Assembly: GCA_903879765.1 (NCBI GenBank)
Contig: CAIRMS010000187.1
Location: forward strand, 1-8,100
Origin: an uncultured Flavobacteriales bacterium
GTDB taxonomy: Bacteria > Bacteroidota > Bacteroidia > Flavobacteriales_D > Crocinitomicaceae
DNA: 8,100 nucleotides
Reading direction: 5' to 3'
Below are positions 6,775-8,100 of this stretch, in pieces. Under the pieces are notes generated by a model that did not search any database, was not told where the DNA came from, and saw only the letters and a program-made list of their open reading frames with translations. The translations under genes and the position numbers were made by a program. Numbering within the stretch: position 1 is the first letter of the stretch; each line of letters starts with the position of its first letter.

Positions 6775-8100
6775 TCAGAATTTAAAGTCAGCGCTTTTTT
6801 CCAATAGGATATCCATGACAATTTTCGAATCCCATTCTTTTTCAATATTAGGAAGCGCCATCACTTCATCCATGATGTCACTTTGAGCTTTCCCTTGTTT
6901 GTAGGCTTCGCTGTAGCGAATGTTACTAAATGTTACCTGAGAATATAATGGCAACCAGCGGTCTGGATGTAAGTCACTAAATTTCGCTTCAATTTTTTTT
7001 CTCAAAAGAAATTCTGGGTCCGCCACGTAATCACGCATCACAAAGTAATTATCCAAGGACAAATCTTGCAAGGCATCACCGTCTGGCTTGCGTTCGATGC
7101 TGTATTCATCGAAGATGGCTGTCCAATCGTGGTTATGTTTGTGCATGAGTCGATTCATCACTGTACAATCTTCAAATCCTGCATTCATTCCTTGTCCGTA
7201 GAAAGGAACCGTAGCATGAGCAGCATCTCCCATCAAGGCAACTTTACCATGTGACCAAGGATAACAACGGATGATCGCTAAGTTAGATAATGGATGATCG
7301 TCCCACGCGTCCGCAATGTTTGGCATCATTTCATAGAAATCAGGGAAAGTGGTAAGGAAGAAGTTGTTTACGGCATCGCGTGAAGTAAGTTTATCAAAGG
7401 CGTTTTCACCACCTTCATGCGGCATGAATAGGGTACACGTAAATGATCCATCTTCATTTGCCATTGCCATCAACATAAAACGACCTCTCGGCCATATATG
7501 TAAGGCATTTTTGTCCATTTTGTACGATCCGTCCGCATTGGCTGGCAATAAAATCTCTCGGTATCCGTCCGCAACAAAATTCTGACTGTAATTGAAACGG
7601 TTTATTTTTTGAAATGAGTTATAGCGTACAGCAGAGAAAGCACCATCAACGCCAAAAACGAGGTCCGCTTGAACGGTAAATACTTCGTTTGTTAAGGTAT
7701 TTGTAAGGGTAACAATTCCTGCTTTTAAGTCGACTTTATTACATTCGTGGTTGTAATGAATGGTTGCATCTCCGTGTTTTTCGGCCATGTCCATCATCAC
7801 TGCATTTGTGCGTCCTCTTGAAATCGAATAAATCGCTTGTCCTTCTTTTCCGTAAGGTTGGTAGGTTAAATTTCCTTGCATGTCGTGCATCATACGACCA
7901 TACATTGGAATGCCAATTTTACGAATTTCATCACCAACACCAATTGCATCGAGTGCGGTCCAGCCGCGAACAGAAAGCGCTAAATTGATGGATTTACCTG
8001 CGCTTATTTCTGCTTTTCGAATATCAGAGCGTCTTTCATAAATGGTCACATTGTATCCTGCTTTCGACAGGTAAACTGCCCAAAGAGAACCAACTAATCC
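6775..8100 (-). CDS. kmo: Kynurenine 3-monooxygenase, N-terminus beyond window edge
   Basis: The visible 441 residues are a class A FAD monooxygenase that uses NADPH and O2 to turn L-kynurenine into 3-hydroxykynurenine. The frame is open to base 8100 and reads GLVGSLWAVYLSKAGYNV-TIYERR, the dinucleotide-binding fold without its first 10-15 residues; a GTG at 8049 is an internal Val codon, not the start. In visible numbering: Glu22 at the end of strand 2 (ribose binding); KSINLALSVRG (36-46); GRMMH with Arg69 and PYG with Tyr83, matching human Arg85 and Tyr99 that hold the substrate; GVDGAFSAVR (150-159); LHIWPRGRFMLMA (200-212); SFTCTLFMP (219-227); GDAAHA (291-296); YGQGMNAGFEDC (301-312); Asn351 and Tyr386, matching human Asn363 and Tyr398. 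The protein ends shortly after the last conserved segment and has no membrane anchor, as in bacterial Kmo. Odd points are GKSINLAL where GRSINLAL is usual, and Tyr in place of Phe before GQGMNAG. The barrel gene follows two bases after the stop. No kynU or haaO is visible. Confidence 0.94.
   Translation of the reverse strand, partial: GLVGSLWAVYLSKAGYNVTIYERRSDIRKAEISAGKSINLALSVRGWTALDAIGVGDEIRKIGIPMYGRMMHDMQGNLTYQPYGKEGQAIYSISRGRTNAVMMDMAEKHGDATIHYNHECNKVDLKAGIVTLTNTLTNEVFTVQADLVFGVDGAFSAVRYNSFQKINRFNYSQNFVADGYREILLPANADGSYKMDKNALHIWPRGRFMLMAMANEDGSFTCTLFMPHEGGENAFDKLTSRDAVNNFFLTTFPDFYEMMPNIADAWDDHPLSNLAIIRCYPWSHGKVALMGDAAHATVPFYGQGMNAGFEDCTVMNRLMHKHNHDWTAIFDEYSIERKPDGDALQDLSLDNYFVMRDYVADPEFLLRKKIEAKFSDLHPDRWLPLYSQVTFSNIRYSEAYKQGKAQSDIMDEVMALPNIEKEWDSKIVMDILLEKSADFKF

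Noticed and set aside
6993..7000. Eight-A run within kmo as a programmed frameshift site
   Set aside because: The frame continues intact through conserved Kmo sequence on both sides and no alternative product is apparent.

Overview
The window looks like a piece of chromosome from a Bacteroidota bacterium, probably Flavobacteriia (a Crocinitomicaceae/Fluviicola-like lineage is my guess from the overall style). The signs are: AT-rich DNA; a type IX secretion (T9SS) type A sorting domain; several signal peptides ending in short Ser/Gly/Ala-Gln motifs; almost no Shine-Dalgarno sequences before the starts; and Bacteroidota-type -7 boxes (TAnnTTTG) in front of two genes.

Layout. On the minus strand, 35-1411 encodes a secreted repeat protein with three SprB-like units and a T9SS tail. 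A 79-bp divergent intergenic region (1412-1490) separates it from a plus-strand run: a PafA-type secreted alkaline phosphatase (1491-3128), a class III PLP aminotransferase three bases later (3132-4325), methylenetetrahydrofolate reductase metF behind its own likely promoter (4371-5321), and a small exported protein of unknown function (5332-5865). This run meets, tail to tail with a 7-bp gap, a minus-strand pair: kynurenine 3-monooxygenase (6775 to beyond 8100, its first residues outside the window) followed two bases later by a predicted outer-membrane beta-barrel protein (5873-6772). Bases 1-34 hold nothing I can name. No RNA gene, mobile element, CRISPR array or stretch over 300 bases without a gene was seen.

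How the genes fit together. PafA would release phosphate from organic phosphomonoesters outside the cytoplasm. MetF makes 5-methyl-THF for methionine synthesis. Kmo hydroxylates kynurenine, the step that leads from tryptophan towards quinolinate/NAD or to degradation. These are ordinary housekeeping or nutrient functions, and gene order suggests co-transcription more than one shared pathway. I found no convincing new multi-gene system. The points most worth following are the exact 84-residue repeat period in the T9SS protein, the non-ArgD aminotransferase coupled to pafA, the unknown exported protein after metF, the kmo/barrel gene coupling, and a probably leaderless pafA transcript.
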